Part shown: piece after piece, positions 43,741-52,765 of the stretch
Position numbering within the stretch: position 1 is the first letter of the stretch
Layout of the letters: each line of letters begins with the position of its first letter
Origin: Gammaproteobacteria bacterium
Lineage (GTDB): Bacteria; Pseudomonadota; Gammaproteobacteria; Competibacterales; Competibacteraceae
NCBI GenBank assembly: GCA_024235035.1
Contig: JACKNE010000008.1
Span: forward strand, 1-64,000
Direction of reading: 5' to 3'
DNA length: 64,000 bases
Program-made: the position numbers and the translations under genes
The notes under the pieces: model-generated
What the model was told of the DNA's origin: nothing
What the model saw: only the letters and a program-made list of their open reading frames with translations
The model's database searches: none

Positions 43741-44568
43741 CTAAAGCACTGCCCGCTCGCCACTCGCTACTGACATGGCCTGCCGTATGGCGCTTAACCA
43801 CGCGCCGACTTCTCGTCGCATCCGTTCAGGATCATCCGCCCATTCAGCCATTCTGGAAACTAACGCGCTACCGATGACCACGGCATCGGCAACTTGAGCA
43901 ATGGCGGCGGCGGTCAGCGGATCCTTGATGCCAAAACCGACGCCGAGCGGCAGATCGGTACAAGTGCGGATCATCGCCAATTTTTCGGTCACCTCAGCGA
44001 CATTCAGCGCGGCGGAACCGGTTACGCCCTTCAGCGAGACATAGTAGAGATAGCCACGCGCCAGTTCGGCGGCGCGGCGAACACGTTCGATCGAACTGGT
44101 CGGCGCCAGGAGAAAGATGGGATCGATATCGGCGGCGATCAGCCGCTCCGCCAATTCAGGCGCTTCTTCGGGCGGCAGGTCCACGGTCAGCACCCCGTCC
44201 ACCCCAGCCTCGCTGGCGTCGGCGACAAAAGCATCATAACCCATGCTTTCAATCGGGTTGAGATACCCCATGAGCACCAGTGGCGTCTCCATATCGGACC
44301 GCCGGAATGCGCGCACCAATTCCAACACCCGTCGCAGCGACATACCCTGGGCCAGCGCGCGCTCGCAAGCTTTCTGAATGATCGGACCATCGGCCATCGG
44401 ATCGGAAAATGGAACACCCAATTCGATGATGTCCGCCCCTGCCTGAACCAGAGTATGCAACATCGGCACAGTTTGGTCCGGATGTGGATCACCGGCGGCA
44501 ATGTAAGGAATCAGTGCCTTGCGACCGGTGCGGCGCAGTTCCTGGAAGCGACGGGTCATGCGATTCAT
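43741..44568 (-). CDS. trpA: Tryptophan synthase alpha subunit
   Basis: Cleaves indole-3-glycerol phosphate to indole and glyceraldehyde-3-phosphate, passing indole to TrpB. 275-residue TIM barrel. Motifs: LIPYIAAGDPHPDQT, ELGVPFSDPMADGPIIQ (catalytic Glu and Asp), LMGYLNPI, GVLTVDLPPEEAPE (second catalytic Asp) and VGFGIKDP. It lies 66 bp after trpB, a larger gap than others in this operon, containing a short palindrome. Confidence 0.95.
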   Translation of the reverse strand: MNRMTRRFQELRRTGRKALIPYIAAGDPHPDQTVPMLHTLVQAGADIIELGVPFSDPMADGPIIQKACERALAQGMSLRRVLELVRAFRRSDMETPLVLMGYLNPIESMGYDAFVADASEAGVDGVLTVDLPPEEAPELAERLIAADIDPIFLLAPTSSIERVRRAAELARGYLYYVSLKGVTGSAALNVAEVTEKLAMIRTCTDLPLGVGFGIKDPLTAAAIAQVADAVVIGSALVSRMAEWADDPERMRREVGAWLSAIRQAMSVASGERAVL

Positions 44569-44596
44569 ACGTCGGACTCTTAGAAACGATCTTGGA

Positions 44597-44618
44597 ATCC
44601 CCTCTTTCGGGGAGAGAG
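44597..44618. repeat. CCTCTTTCGGGGAGAG palindrome in the trpB-trpA gap
   Basis: The sequence TCCCCTCTTTCGGGGAGAGA can fold as CCCC/GGGG or CTCT/AGAG stems. It is one of several CCTCT/AGAGG palindromes of this window and may be an intercistronic hairpin affecting the trpB-trpA transcript. Confidence 0.4.
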
Positions 44619-44634
44619 AAGTGAAAGTAGACGC

Positions 44635-45846
44635 TTAAAGCTGGATGCCGTCCAGAGCGGCGACCGTGTAAATATCCTTGTCGCCACGTCCAGACAGATT
44701 GACCACGATACGCTGGTCAGAGCGCATCGTCGGGGCCAGTTGGGCGGCATAGGCCAGGGCGTGGCTGCTTTCCAGCGCTGGGATGATCCCCTCAATACGG
44801 GTTAGATCGTGAAAGGCGCGCAGGGCTTCAGCATCAGTGACAGCAACGTATTGCGCTCGCCCGATATCCTTCAGCCAAGCGTGTTCCGGGCCAACCCCAG
44901 GATAATCGAGACCGGCGGACACCGAGTGCGTTTCGATAATCTGGCCGTTATCATCATTCAACAGGTAGGTACGGTTGCCGTGCAACACGCCGGGACGACC
45001 TGCACACAGCGTAGCTGCGTGGCGACCCGTGTCGAGGCCAAAACCGGCGGCTTCGACGCCGTAGATGGCGACTTCGCTATCATTCAGGAACGGGTGGAAC
45101 AAGCCAATCGCGTTGGAGCCGCCGCCGACGCAAGCGACCAGCGCATCGGGCAGGCAGCCATGCTCAGCCAGCATCTGCTCACGAGTTTCACGACCGATGA
45201 CGGCCTGGAACTCGCGAACCATTAGCGGGTAGGGATGCGGGCCGGCCACCGTACCAATCATGTAGAAGGTATCATCCACGTTGGCAACCCAATCACGCAA
45301 TGCCTCGTTGAGAGCATCCTTAAGAGTGCGCGAGCCGGAGGTCACCGGCTCGACTTCAGCTCCTAACAGACGCATGCGATAAACATTGATCGCCTGGCGT
45401 TGAATATCTTCGGCCCCCATGTAGACCACACATTTCATCCCCAGTCGGGCAGCAACCGTGGCGGAAGCGACACCATGCTGACCCGCACCGGTTTCAGCAA
45501 TCAACCGAGTCTTACCCATGCGCTTGGCCAACAATCCTTGGCCGACGGTATTGTTGATCTTGTGCGCGCCCGTATGGTTAAGATCTTCGCGTTTAAGGTA
45601 AATCTGCGCGCCGCCAAACCGCCGGCTCCAGCGTTCAGCATGATAAAGTGGGCTGGGGCGACCGACGTAACGGGCTAGGTCAGCATCCAGTTCCGCTAGA
45701 AAATCGGGATCATGGCGACAATCCCGCCAGGCTTCATTCAGCTCGTGCAATGCCTCCATCAATGTTTCAGCAACAAACCGCCCACCATAACGGCCAAAAT
45801 GACCACCTTGATCGGGAAACTGGCTGAAATTCACTGGGCTATGCAT
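44635..45846 (-). CDS. trpB: Tryptophan synthase beta subunit
   Basis: PLP enzyme joining indole and serine to tryptophan. 403 residues from the ATG at 45846, which overlaps the trpF end by 8 bp and has GGTGAGAG upstream. Motifs: GRYGGRFVAETLMEAL, PLP Lys in LNHTGAHKINN, ETGAGQHGVA, GGGSNAIGLFHPF and HSVSAGLDYPGVGPE. Order trpF-trpB-trpA is typical of gammaproteobacteria with split trp genes. Confidence 0.96.
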   Translation of the reverse strand: MHSPVNFSQFPDQGGHFGRYGGRFVAETLMEALHELNEAWRDCRHDPDFLAELDADLARYVGRPSPLYHAERWSRRFGGAQIYLKREDLNHTGAHKINNTVGQGLLAKRMGKTRLIAETGAGQHGVASATVAARLGMKCVVYMGAEDIQRQAINVYRMRLLGAEVEPVTSGSRTLKDALNEALRDWVANVDDTFYMIGTVAGPHPYPLMVREFQAVIGRETREQMLAEHGCLPDALVACVGGGSNAIGLFHPFLNDSEVAIYGVEAAGFGLDTGRHAATLCAGRPGVLHGNRTYLLNDDNGQIIETHSVSAGLDYPGVGPEHAWLKDIGRAQYVAVTDAEALRAFHDLTRIEGIIPALESSHALAYAAQLAPTMRSDQRIVVNLSGRGDKDIYTVAALDGIQL

Positions 45847-46480
45847 GACTCTCACCATCGTACACACCTTGTAGAAATGCACGCATCAACTCGGCGTTCT
45901 TGACACCCTTGGCCGATTCCACGCCGCTACTGACATCGACTGCGTAAGGTCGAACTTGCTGGATCGCCTCGGCGATATTGCCAGGATGGAGACCACCAGC
46001 CAGAACAAATGGTTTTTGTCGCTGAGCGGGAATTCGCGCCCAATCGAAACTTTGACCGGTTCCACCCATTTCCCGGCCACCGTGGCTGTCCAGCAATAGG
46101 CCTGACGCGCTGGCGAACTGTCGTTCATAATCCAGTACATCGACCCCAGCGCCCATAGGTACCGCTTTAAGGTAAGGCAGGTCGAAGGCAGCACAATCAT
46201 CTGGTTTTTCATCACCATGGAATTGCAACAGATGCAGTGGCACTTCGGTCAAGACAGCCCGCACCGCCGCCGCATCAGCGTTCATGAACAGACCGACGAC
46301 ACTGACCAACGGAGGCAAGGCAGCGATGATCCGTTGTGCTGCTTCCATATTCACGAACCGAGGGCTGAGCGGATAAAAAACCAGCCCAATGGCATCGGCG
46401 CCTAGTTTGGCCGCCATCACGCCATCTTCGGGACGGGTAATACCACAAATCTTGACGCGAGTACGGAAAACTGAGGTCAT
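45839..46480 (-). CDS. trpF: Phosphoribosylanthranilate isomerase
   Basis: Third step of tryptophan synthesis, an Amadori rearrangement; 213-residue TIM barrel. The ATG at 46480 gives the typical start RTRVKICGITRPED with the catalytic Cys; LQFHGDE holds the region around the barrel's middle strand, and the catalytic Asp is expected in LLDSHGG; FVLAGGLHPGNIAEAI and VDVSSGVESAKGVKN are the phosphate-binding end. It is the first gene of the long minus-strand operon. Confidence 0.95.
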   Translation of the reverse strand: MTSVFRTRVKICGITRPEDGVMAAKLGADAIGLVFYPLSPRFVNMEAAQRIIAALPPLVSVVGLFMNADAAAVRAVLTEVPLHLLQFHGDEKPDDCAAFDLPYLKAVPMGAGVDVLDYERQFASASGLLLDSHGGREMGGTGQSFDWARIPAQRQKPFVLAGGLHPGNIAEAIQQVRPYAVDVSSGVESAKGVKNAELMRAFLQGVYDGESHA

Positions 46481-46680
46481 GTAAGCTCTAAGGTCAGCAA
46501 AGCACAACTGTGGTCTGTCGTGATAAAAATCAGGCGTGAAGATTACCAGAAATCCAGTCAGTTTGTAGATTGTCGATTTTCAGATTCATAAATTTTGAGC
46601 TTCACTTTGAGGCATAATTCTTGACTAATCACTCTAACCCCTTGACTGCTGACCTCCAACCCCTGAAGCCTAATACTGTC

Positions 46681-48072
46681 ATGCTCCCTGTCATTGCTAT
46701 CGTCGGCCGACCCAATGTCGGCAAATCCACCTTATTCAATTCCCTGACCCGCACCCGCAATGCGCTGGTAGCGAACCTACCCGGCTTGACTCGTGACCGG
46801 CAATACGGCATCGGCCAGCGCGGTCCTCGTCCTTACCTGGTTGTCGACACCGGAGGGCTCACTGGTGACGATGCCGGGTTGGATAGTCTGGTGGCGCGCC
46901 AGGTTTGGCGGGCTATCGAGGAAGCCGACGCTGTGCTGTTGCTGGTGGATGGTCGAGCCGGCCTGACGGTCGCGGACGAAGAGATCGTCAACCAAATGCG
47001 CCGTGCGGGTAAACCGCTGCATTTGGTCATCAACAAAGCTGAACACCGTGATCCTGATCTGCTCAGTGCCGAGTTCCACATTCTTGGGCTGGAGCATCTT
47101 CATGTCATTGCTGCTGTTCATAATCAGGGCGTCGAGGTGCTGATGGAGAAAGTCTTGGCGGCCTTACCGGTCGCCGATGGGCGCAGCAGGACGACAGCGC
47201 CGGAAGGCGAACCAGAGGGCATCATCAAATTGGCTATCGTCGGTCGACCCAATGTCGGTAAATCTACCCTGGTCAATCGCCTGCTAGGCGAAGAACGGAT
47301 GCTGGCCTGCGACCTGCCTGGCACCACTCGCGACAGCGTCGCGGTTGCATTCGAACGCGACGGTCAACACTATCAGCTGATCGACACTGCCGGGGTGCGC
47401 CGCCGGGCGCGAGTCAGTGAGGTAGTCGAGAAATTCAGCGTCATCAAGGCATTGCAGGCTATTGAGCAGTCTCATGTAGCGGTATTGGTGCTGGATGCCC
47501 GCCAGGGAATCAGTGACCAAGATGCTACCCTACTAGGATTGATTCTGGACAGCGGTCGGGCGTTGGCATTAGCCGTCAACAAATGGGATCATCTTGATTC
47601 CGACACGCGCGCCCAAGTGAAACGTGATCTCCAATACCGGTTGGGCTTTCTCGATTTCGCCAAAATTCACTTTATTTCCGCCCTGCATGGCACTGGGGTC
47701 GGCGAATTGCTGTATTCGGTCGGCGAAGCCTACGCGGCAGCGACCCGTAAGTTGGCGACACCGGAATTGACCCGAATTCTCGAAGAAGCGCTGGCCGCTC
47801 ATCAGCCACCATTGGTTCACGGCCACAGCATCAAGCTGCGCTACGCTCATCAAGGCGGGCAAAATCCGCCGCTCATCGTGATTCATGGCAACCGGATCGA
47901 TCATGTGCCGGAAACCTATCGACGTTATCTAGCCAATGTGTACCGCAAGCGGCTGAGCCTCTGGGGGACACCGGTGCGCATCGAATTCCGCAGCGGCAAG
48001 AATCCCTATCAATCAGTATCGACACCAAGCGGGCGATCCGGGAGCGGCAGACACCGAAAAGCGAGTAAATAA
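46681..48072 (+). CDS. der: Ribosome biogenesis GTPase Der (EngA)
   Basis: Essential double GTPase needed for 50S ribosome assembly; 463 residues from ATG 46681. Two G domains each with GRPNVGKST P-loops (~residues 8 and 190), DTGG and DTAG G3 motifs, NKAE and NKWD G4 motifs, then a KH-like C-terminal domain ending in a basic tail. The frame opens at 46621, but the ATG at 46681 (MLPVIAIVGRPN) matches the family start. A hairpin follows the stop. Confidence 0.96.
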   Translation: MLPVIAIVGRPNVGKSTLFNSLTRTRNALVANLPGLTRDRQYGIGQRGPRPYLVVDTGGLTGDDAGLDSLVARQVWRAIEEADAVLLLVDGRAGLTVADEEIVNQMRRAGKPLHLVINKAEHRDPDLLSAEFHILGLEHLHVIAAVHNQGVEVLMEKVLAALPVADGRSRTTAPEGEPEGIIKLAIVGRPNVGKSTLVNRLLGEERMLACDLPGTTRDSVAVAFERDGQHYQLIDTAGVRRRARVSEVVEKFSVIKALQAIEQSHVAVLVLDARQGISDQDATLLGLILDSGRALALAVNKWDHLDSDTRAQVKRDLQYRLGFLDFAKIHFISALHGTGVGELLYSVGEAYAAATRKLATPELTRILEEALAAHQPPLVHGHSIKLRYAHQGGQNPPLIVIHGNRIDHVPETYRRYLANVYRKRLSLWGTPVRIEFRSGKNPYQSVSTPSGRSGSGRHRKASK

Positions 48073-48076
48073 GCAG

Positions 48077-48096
48077 CCCCGCAGCAAGCTGCGGGG
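48077..48096 (+). terminator. Hairpin after der
   Basis: CCCCGCAGC, AA, GCTGCGGGG: a perfect 9-bp GC-rich stem 5 nt after the der stop. It is not followed by a T-run (TATGTATC), so it is a weak intrinsic terminator or a 3'-end-stabilising hairpin. The following 120 bp hold no gene. Confidence 0.5.
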
Positions 48097-48220
48097 TATG
48101 TATCATCAAGAATCAATCAGCTAAGCAGCTCCAAAGACAGCAAAGGCAGTTAAAGCACTACAGCTCTTATAGGATTAATAAGGTAATGATGTCACTTCAA
48201 CTCTGGCATGGCGCGCTCAG

Positions 48221-48415
48221 TCAATCCTGACCGATGAACTCACCCATCAACCATGCGACCGCCAAACCGCAGCCAACCATGGCTCCAATGGCATACAGCG
48301 ATAACAGTTCGCTAATAAATTCATCCGCGTGTTCGAAAACCTGATAAGACAATAGCATAGAAAACACAAGGATAATCGTGGATGCGATAAGAACACTCAG
48401 AGGCCTAATATTCAT
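48221..48415 (-). CDS. Small two-helix membrane protein
   Basis: A 64-residue protein with two hydrophobic helices (LSVLIASTIILVFSMLLSY and AIGAMVGCGLAVAWLMGEF) joined by an acidic loop. The ATG at 48415 is preceded by GAGGAGTCAACTA, a good ribosome site, which decides against the in-frame start at 48439. Family not recognised. It is isolated between der and the MCP and divergent from the latter. Confidence 0.55.
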   Translation of the reverse strand: MNIRPLSVLIASTIILVFSMLLSYQVFEHADEFISELLSLYAIGAMVGCGLAVAWLMGEFIGQD

Positions 48416-48868
48416 TAGTTGACTCCTCGAATCATGCATAAAATCAAACCATTCTGATCACCTGAAAGATACTATCCAACCTTGACGCTATTTTGACGAG
48501 GGTATTATATTTCTTTTATATTGCATTGCAACATAGATTTTGCGGATTTATCAGCCCTCGCCGATTTTCTGTCTAAGCACAGGCCCTCACTCCCCCTGGC
48601 AATTGCCTCGCCTTAAATCTATCCGACCGATAGTTACAGATTTTTCCCTGGAATACTCACTCTACAGGTTTAAAGTTGTCTACACTTGTAGTGTTTGCAA
48701 AGCGCAATTTGTTAATTATTCAATACAGATGATACGTATTACGCAAGCCAGCATTGGGTCTTATAGCTGTTTGATAAATTTAAATCTAAATAAATAGTTA
48801 TAAAAACAAGTGCCTTAACAAATAACACCAGGTTCAAAAAGGCAAGAACTTGGCCCAGGAGGATATTG
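48416..48868. other. AT-rich intergenic region before an MCP gene
   Basis: About 450 bp between divergent genes. It is AT-rich, with no recognisable RNA or protein gene; an 85-codon frame at 48540-48797 has no ribosome site and a composition unlike the neighbours. It should hold the promoters for both flanking genes. No clear sigma-28 or sigma-70 pair is visible. Confidence 0.55.
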
Positions 48869-50434
48869 ATGAGAATGGCCAATTCCTTTCTAGTGCGTTT
48901 TAAAATAGCGACCCGTATCTGGGCCATGCTAGGTATCGCATTTATCGCTGTCTGTTTCGGGACTGTGATTTATCTATATGAATTCAAAAACCAGATGCTC
49001 AATGCTCGTGAGCAGGAACTACGCCATTTGGCTGAAACGGCCCTCGGCGTCATGGAGCGGTTCCATAGTTTGGCTGCTACCGGAACGCTGAGCGAGGAAG
49101 AGGCACAGAAAACGGCGGCAGCGATCATCAAAACCTTGCGTTACGAAAAGCAGGAGTATTTCTGGATCCATAGCATGGACCTGCATATGATTATGCACCC
49201 CATCAAGCCGGAACTGGATGGCAAGCAACTCAGCGACCTGAAAGATCCAACGGGAAAACTGTTCTTTAAGGAGATGACAGATGTAGTCCAGCAAGCAGGC
49301 AGTGGCTTCGTACACTATATGTGGCCGAAACCGAATATGACAGAACCGGTACCCAAGCTTTCCTATGTCAAAGGATTCGCGCCTTGGGGCTGGATCATTG
49401 GCACTGGTGTTTACATCGACGATATCGAAACAGCATTCTGGCATGATGCCTGGAGAATGGGTGGAAGTACGCTGACGCTGTTGCTGGTATTGGGCATAGG
49501 CGGATTATGGGTTGCCAGCAGTATCGTCAATCCGCTTAGGCACGTGGTGACCACAGCGGAAAGAGTGGCTCGCGGTAACCTCACTGAAGACGTGGCCGTC
49601 AGCGGACACGACGAGGTAGCCCAAGTACTGGCGGCGATGCAAACAATGGTGCAGCAGTTGCGAGGGATCGTGACCAACACCATGCAGACGATCGATCAAG
49701 TCAGCGAAGCGGCGGAAGAGATCGCCAAGGGCAGCACCGATCTCAGTCAGCGCACCGAAGAGCAGGCCGCTTCGCTGGAAGAAACCGCCGCCAGCATGGA
49801 AGAACTGACTTCGACGGTGAAAAACAGCGCTGACAACGCTGGACAAGCCAATCAACTGGCCGGCGCAGCGCGAAATCAAGCCGAACAAGGCGGGCAGATC
49901 GTCGAACAAACCGTAGCTGCGATGGGCGCCATTCATCAGAGTAGCCGCAAGATCGCCGACATCATCGGCGTCATCGACGAAATCGCCTTTCAAACCAATC
50001 TGCTGGCGCTGAATGCAGCAGTAGAAGCGGCGCGGGCCGGTGAGCAAGGCCGAGGCTTTGCTGTCGTGGCTGGCGAAGTGCGCAAACTGGCGCAACGCAG
50101 CGCCGACGCTGCCAAGCAGATCAAATCACTGATCACGGACAGCGTGGTCAAGGTCGAGGATGGCAGCCGGTTGGTCGCTCAGTCTGGACAAACCTTGCAG
50201 GAGATTTTGACGGCGGTTAAGAAGGTCAGCGATATCGTCGCCGAAATGACAGCAGCTACCCGCGAGCAGGCTAGCGGCATCGAGCAGGTGAATCAGGCTA
50301 TCCTGCAAATGGATCAGGTCACGCAAAAGAACGCCGGTTTGGTCAATCAGACCGCTTCAGCCAGCCAAGCGATTCACCAACAGACCGACGAACTTCAGCA
50401 ACTGATGAATTTCTTCCGGCACGAAGAGACATGA
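48869..50434 (+). CDS. Methyl-accepting chemotaxis protein with single Cache domain
   Basis: A 521-residue chemoreceptor. First membrane helix at ~20-38 (AMLGIAFIAVCFGTVIYLY), a periplasmic single Cache-like sensor (~45-185: YEKQEYFWIHSMDLHMIMHPIKP ... APWGWIIGTGVYIDDI), second helix ~200-220, HAMP, then the signalling domain with DIIGVIDEIAFQTNLLALNAAVEAARAGEQGRGFAVVA. Such Cache domains often sense small carboxylates. AGGAGG ends 6 nt before the ATG. Unlike the receptor at 15131 it has no C-terminal linker or tether, so it depends on neighbours for methylation. The signalling domain is nearly identical to that receptor's. Confidence 0.93.
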   Translation: MRMANSFLVRFKIATRIWAMLGIAFIAVCFGTVIYLYEFKNQMLNAREQELRHLAETALGVMERFHSLAATGTLSEEEAQKTAAAIIKTLRYEKQEYFWIHSMDLHMIMHPIKPELDGKQLSDLKDPTGKLFFKEMTDVVQQAGSGFVHYMWPKPNMTEPVPKLSYVKGFAPWGWIIGTGVYIDDIETAFWHDAWRMGGSTLTLLLVLGIGGLWVASSIVNPLRHVVTTAERVARGNLTEDVAVSGHDEVAQVLAAMQTMVQQLRGIVTNTMQTIDQVSEAAEEIAKGSTDLSQRTEEQAASLEETAASMEELTSTVKNSADNAGQANQLAGAARNQAEQGGQIVEQTVAAMGAIHQSSRKIADIIGVIDEIAFQTNLLALNAAVEAARAGEQGRGFAVVAGEVRKLAQRSADAAKQIKSLITDSVVKVEDGSRLVAQSGQTLQEILTAVKKVSDIVAEMTAATREQASGIEQVNQAILQMDQVTQKNAGLVNQTASASQAIHQQTDELQQLMNFFRHEET

Positions 50435-50510
50435 GGCGTTCAACCGAGCGTTCGATGTGCGCGACACGTCCATTGCGCCAAAAACAACCGCTGCTGATGG
50501 ATAGCCTCCT

Positions 50511-50536
50511 AAAAAAACGGCTGCTTGAGCGGCCGT
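50511..50536 (-). terminator. Rho-independent terminator of the DUF2892 gene
   Basis: On the minus strand an 8-bp GC-rich stem (ACGGCCGC, loop TCAA, GCAGCCGT with one G-T) is followed directly by TTTTTTT (50511-50517). It lies 22 bp after the end of the minus-strand gene at 50559. This is the clearest intrinsic terminator in the window. Confidence 0.85.
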
Positions 50537-50558
50537 TCGCAGTATCGAAAAATTGGCT

Positions 50559-50777
50559 TCATTGACCGGAGGGATCGGACAAATTGCTAGGCGAGCAGGT
50601 CTTGACGCCCAACAGGGTGTAGGCCGGACACCAACCCATCAGCGCCGTGGCAATCGGCACCACGCCCACCCAGCCCCACCAGCCAATCGTTCCCATTGAG
50701 GCGAGAATGATCAACAGGGCGCCAACTACGATGCGGATAATTTTATCGGCTGAACCGACATTCTGAGCCATATTCAT
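50559..50777 (-). CDS. DUF2892 (YgaP transmembrane-like) inner membrane protein
   Basis: A 72-residue protein: MNMAQNVGSADKIIRIVVGALLI, then GTIGWWGWVGVVPIATALMGWCPAYTLLGVKTC. This is the DUF2892 pattern, two helices with the conserved GWCPxYxxxG end, as in the membrane tail of the rhodanese YgaP. GGAG 6 nt before the ATG at 50777 fixes the start. Function is unknown, possibly sulphur-related. It has its own terminator. Confidence 0.85.
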   Translation of the reverse strand: MNMAQNVGSADKIIRIVVGALLIILASMGTIGWWGWVGVVPIATALMGWCPAYTLLGVKTCSPSNLSDPSGQ

Positions 50778-51006
50778 AGCCATCTCCAAGGTAAGTTCGT
50801 ACCTGCGCATCTTACCGGATGCTCGTCAGCGATAGGCTTGAGAATTATCAATCCAAGCTGGTAATTCGCTAATCCGGCAAAAGTCAGTCGGTCTGCATAT
50901 GAAAAACTCTGCCGCTTACCGTCAAAACTGGGGTAATATTTTCCATCTTTCATACTTCGCTCGCATTTTCATTTGTAGCGGGCGCTCGCCTTTGCAGAGG
51001 TCGTGA

Positions 51007-52260
51007 ATGTTCAGTCGAGAGATGCGAATCGCCGGATTCGACAGTGAATTGTGGGCCGCCCTAGAGGGTGAAAAACAGCGCCAGGAAGACCACATCGAGC
51101 TGATCGCCTCGGAAAACTATGCCAGTCCCCGAGTGCTCGAAGCACAGGGTTCGGTGCTGACCAACAAGTATGCCGAGGGCTATCCAGGCAAGCGCTACTA
51201 TGGTGGTTGCGAATTCGTGGATATCGCCGAACAACTGGCGATCGACCGCGCCAAAAAACTGTTCAATGCCGATTACGCCAACGTCCAACCCCACTCCGGT
51301 TCACAAGCCAATGCCGCTGCTTATATGGCGCTGCTGGAGCCAGGCGACACCATTCTGGGCATGAGTTTGGCGCATGGCGGTCATCTGACTCACGGTGCTA
51401 AAGTCAACTTCTCCGGTCGCTTGTATCAAGCGATGCAGTACGGTCTGAATGACGTGACTGGTGAGATCGATTACGAACAAGTGGAACGGCTGGCGCTGGA
51501 ATGCCGACCAAAGATGATCATTGCCGGTTTCTCGGCCTATTCGCGAGTGGTAGACTGGTTGCGCTTCCGAGCCATCGCTGATCAAGTGGGGGCTTATCTG
51601 GTCGTGGACATGGCGCATGTCGCGGGTCTGGTCGCCGCTGGCGTCTATCCCAATCCCGTTCCTGTGGCTGACGTGGTCACTAGCACGACGCACAAAACGC
51701 TGCGCGGGCCGCGCGGCGGTTTAATCCTGGCCCGGTCCAATCCCGAAATCGAGAGAAAACTCAATTCGCTGGTCTTCCCTGGTACTCAGGGTGGACCACT
51801 GATGCACGTCATCGCCGCTAAGGCAGTCGCTTTCCTGGAGGCGCTGCAACCCGATTTCGTGGACTACCAGAAGCAGGTAGTGGCCAATGCCCGAGTCATG
51901 GCTGGAGTGTTCAGCGAACGCGGCTGTGAAGTGGTTTCCGGTGGCACCGATAATCACCTGTTCCTGGTCAGCTTGATCGCCAAGGGCTTGACCGGTAAGG
52001 CCGCTGATGCGGCGCTGGGCCGCGCCTGGATCACGGTCAACAAAAACGCCGTCCCCAATGATCCCCAGTCGCCTTTTGTGACCAGCGGCCTGCGGATCGG
52101 CTCACCGGCGATAACCACGCGCGGTTTCAAGGAACACGAGTGTCGGGAATTGACCGGCTGGATTTGCGATATCCTCGACGATCTGAACAACGAAACCGTC
52201 ATCGACCGGGTGCGTGGCCAAGTCGCCGAACTCTGCGCCAAATTCCCGGTGTACGGCTGA
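51007..52260 (+). CDS. glyA: Serine hydroxymethyltransferase
   Basis: PLP enzyme converting serine and tetrahydrofolate to glycine and methylene-THF. 417 residues, the usual length. Motifs: IELIASENYASPRVLEAQGS, GYPGKRYYGGCEFVD, HGGHLTHG, the PLP Lys in TSTTHKTLRGPRGG and SPAITTRGFKE. It heads the conserved glyA-nrdR-ribD group; nrdR starts 29 nt after its stop. Confidence 0.97.
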   Translation: MFSREMRIAGFDSELWAALEGEKQRQEDHIELIASENYASPRVLEAQGSVLTNKYAEGYPGKRYYGGCEFVDIAEQLAIDRAKKLFNADYANVQPHSGSQANAAAYMALLEPGDTILGMSLAHGGHLTHGAKVNFSGRLYQAMQYGLNDVTGEIDYEQVERLALECRPKMIIAGFSAYSRVVDWLRFRAIADQVGAYLVVDMAHVAGLVAAGVYPNPVPVADVVTSTTHKTLRGPRGGLILARSNPEIERKLNSLVFPGTQGGPLMHVIAAKAVAFLEALQPDFVDYQKQVVANARVMAGVFSERGCEVVSGGTDNHLFLVSLIAKGLTGKAADAALGRAWITVNKNAVPNDPQSPFVTSGLRIGSPAITTRGFKEHECRELTGWICDILDDLNNETVIDRVRGQVAELCAKFPVYG

Positions 52261-52288
52261 TCGATCTCCTGGCAACAAGGCGGCGACG

Positions 52289-52765
52289 GTGCATTGTCCA
52301 TTCTGTGGCGCTCCCGACACTCGAGTCGTGGATTCGCGGCTGTTGGTGGAAGGCGACAAGATCCGCCGGCGCCGCGAATGCGTCCATTGCAATGCCCGTT
52401 TCACGACCTACGAGGTAGCGGAACTGGCGATGCCGCCGGTGGTGAAACGCGACGGCCGCCGCGAACCGTTCCTGGAAAAAAAGCTGCGCACGGGACTGAT
52501 GCGGGCGCTGGAAAAGCGTCCCATCAGCGCTGAGCAGCTTGAAAAACTCATCCTACGCGTCAAGAACCGTGTTCACACCAGCAACGAACGAGAACTCAGC
52601 AGCCAACGCATCGGTGAATGGGTGATGGAGGAACTGCGCCGTCTGGACCCAGTGGCCTATGTCCGCTTTGCTTCGGTCTACCGCAGCTTCGAGGATGTCA
52701 ACGCCTTTCAGGTCGAGATCGAACGCTTGCAGAACACGCTGCTGGACCCGGCAAATTCCGGTTAA
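52289..52765 (+). CDS. nrdR: Transcriptional repressor NrdR
   Basis: Zinc and ATP-cone protein repressing ribonucleotide reductase genes when (d)ATP is bound. 158 residues from GTG 52289, which gives the canonical start xHCPFCGAPDTRVVDSRL; AAGGCGG lies upstream. Zinc ribbon CPFC ... CVHC and ATP-cone domain (VVKRDGRREPFLEKKL ... VAYVRFASVYRSF) are complete. Stop and ribD start overlap as TAATG. Confidence 0.95.
   Translation: MHCPFCGAPDTRVVDSRLLVEGDKIRRRRECVHCNARFTTYEVAELAMPPVVKRDGRREPFLEKKLRTGLMRALEKRPISAEQLEKLILRVKNRVHTSNERELSSQRIGEWVMEELRRLDPVAYVRFASVYRSFEDVNAFQVEIERLQNTLLDPANSG

Noticed and set aside
48540..48797. 85-codon plus-strand frame before the Cache MCP
   Set aside because: No ribosome site, AT-rich composition, no recognisable family.
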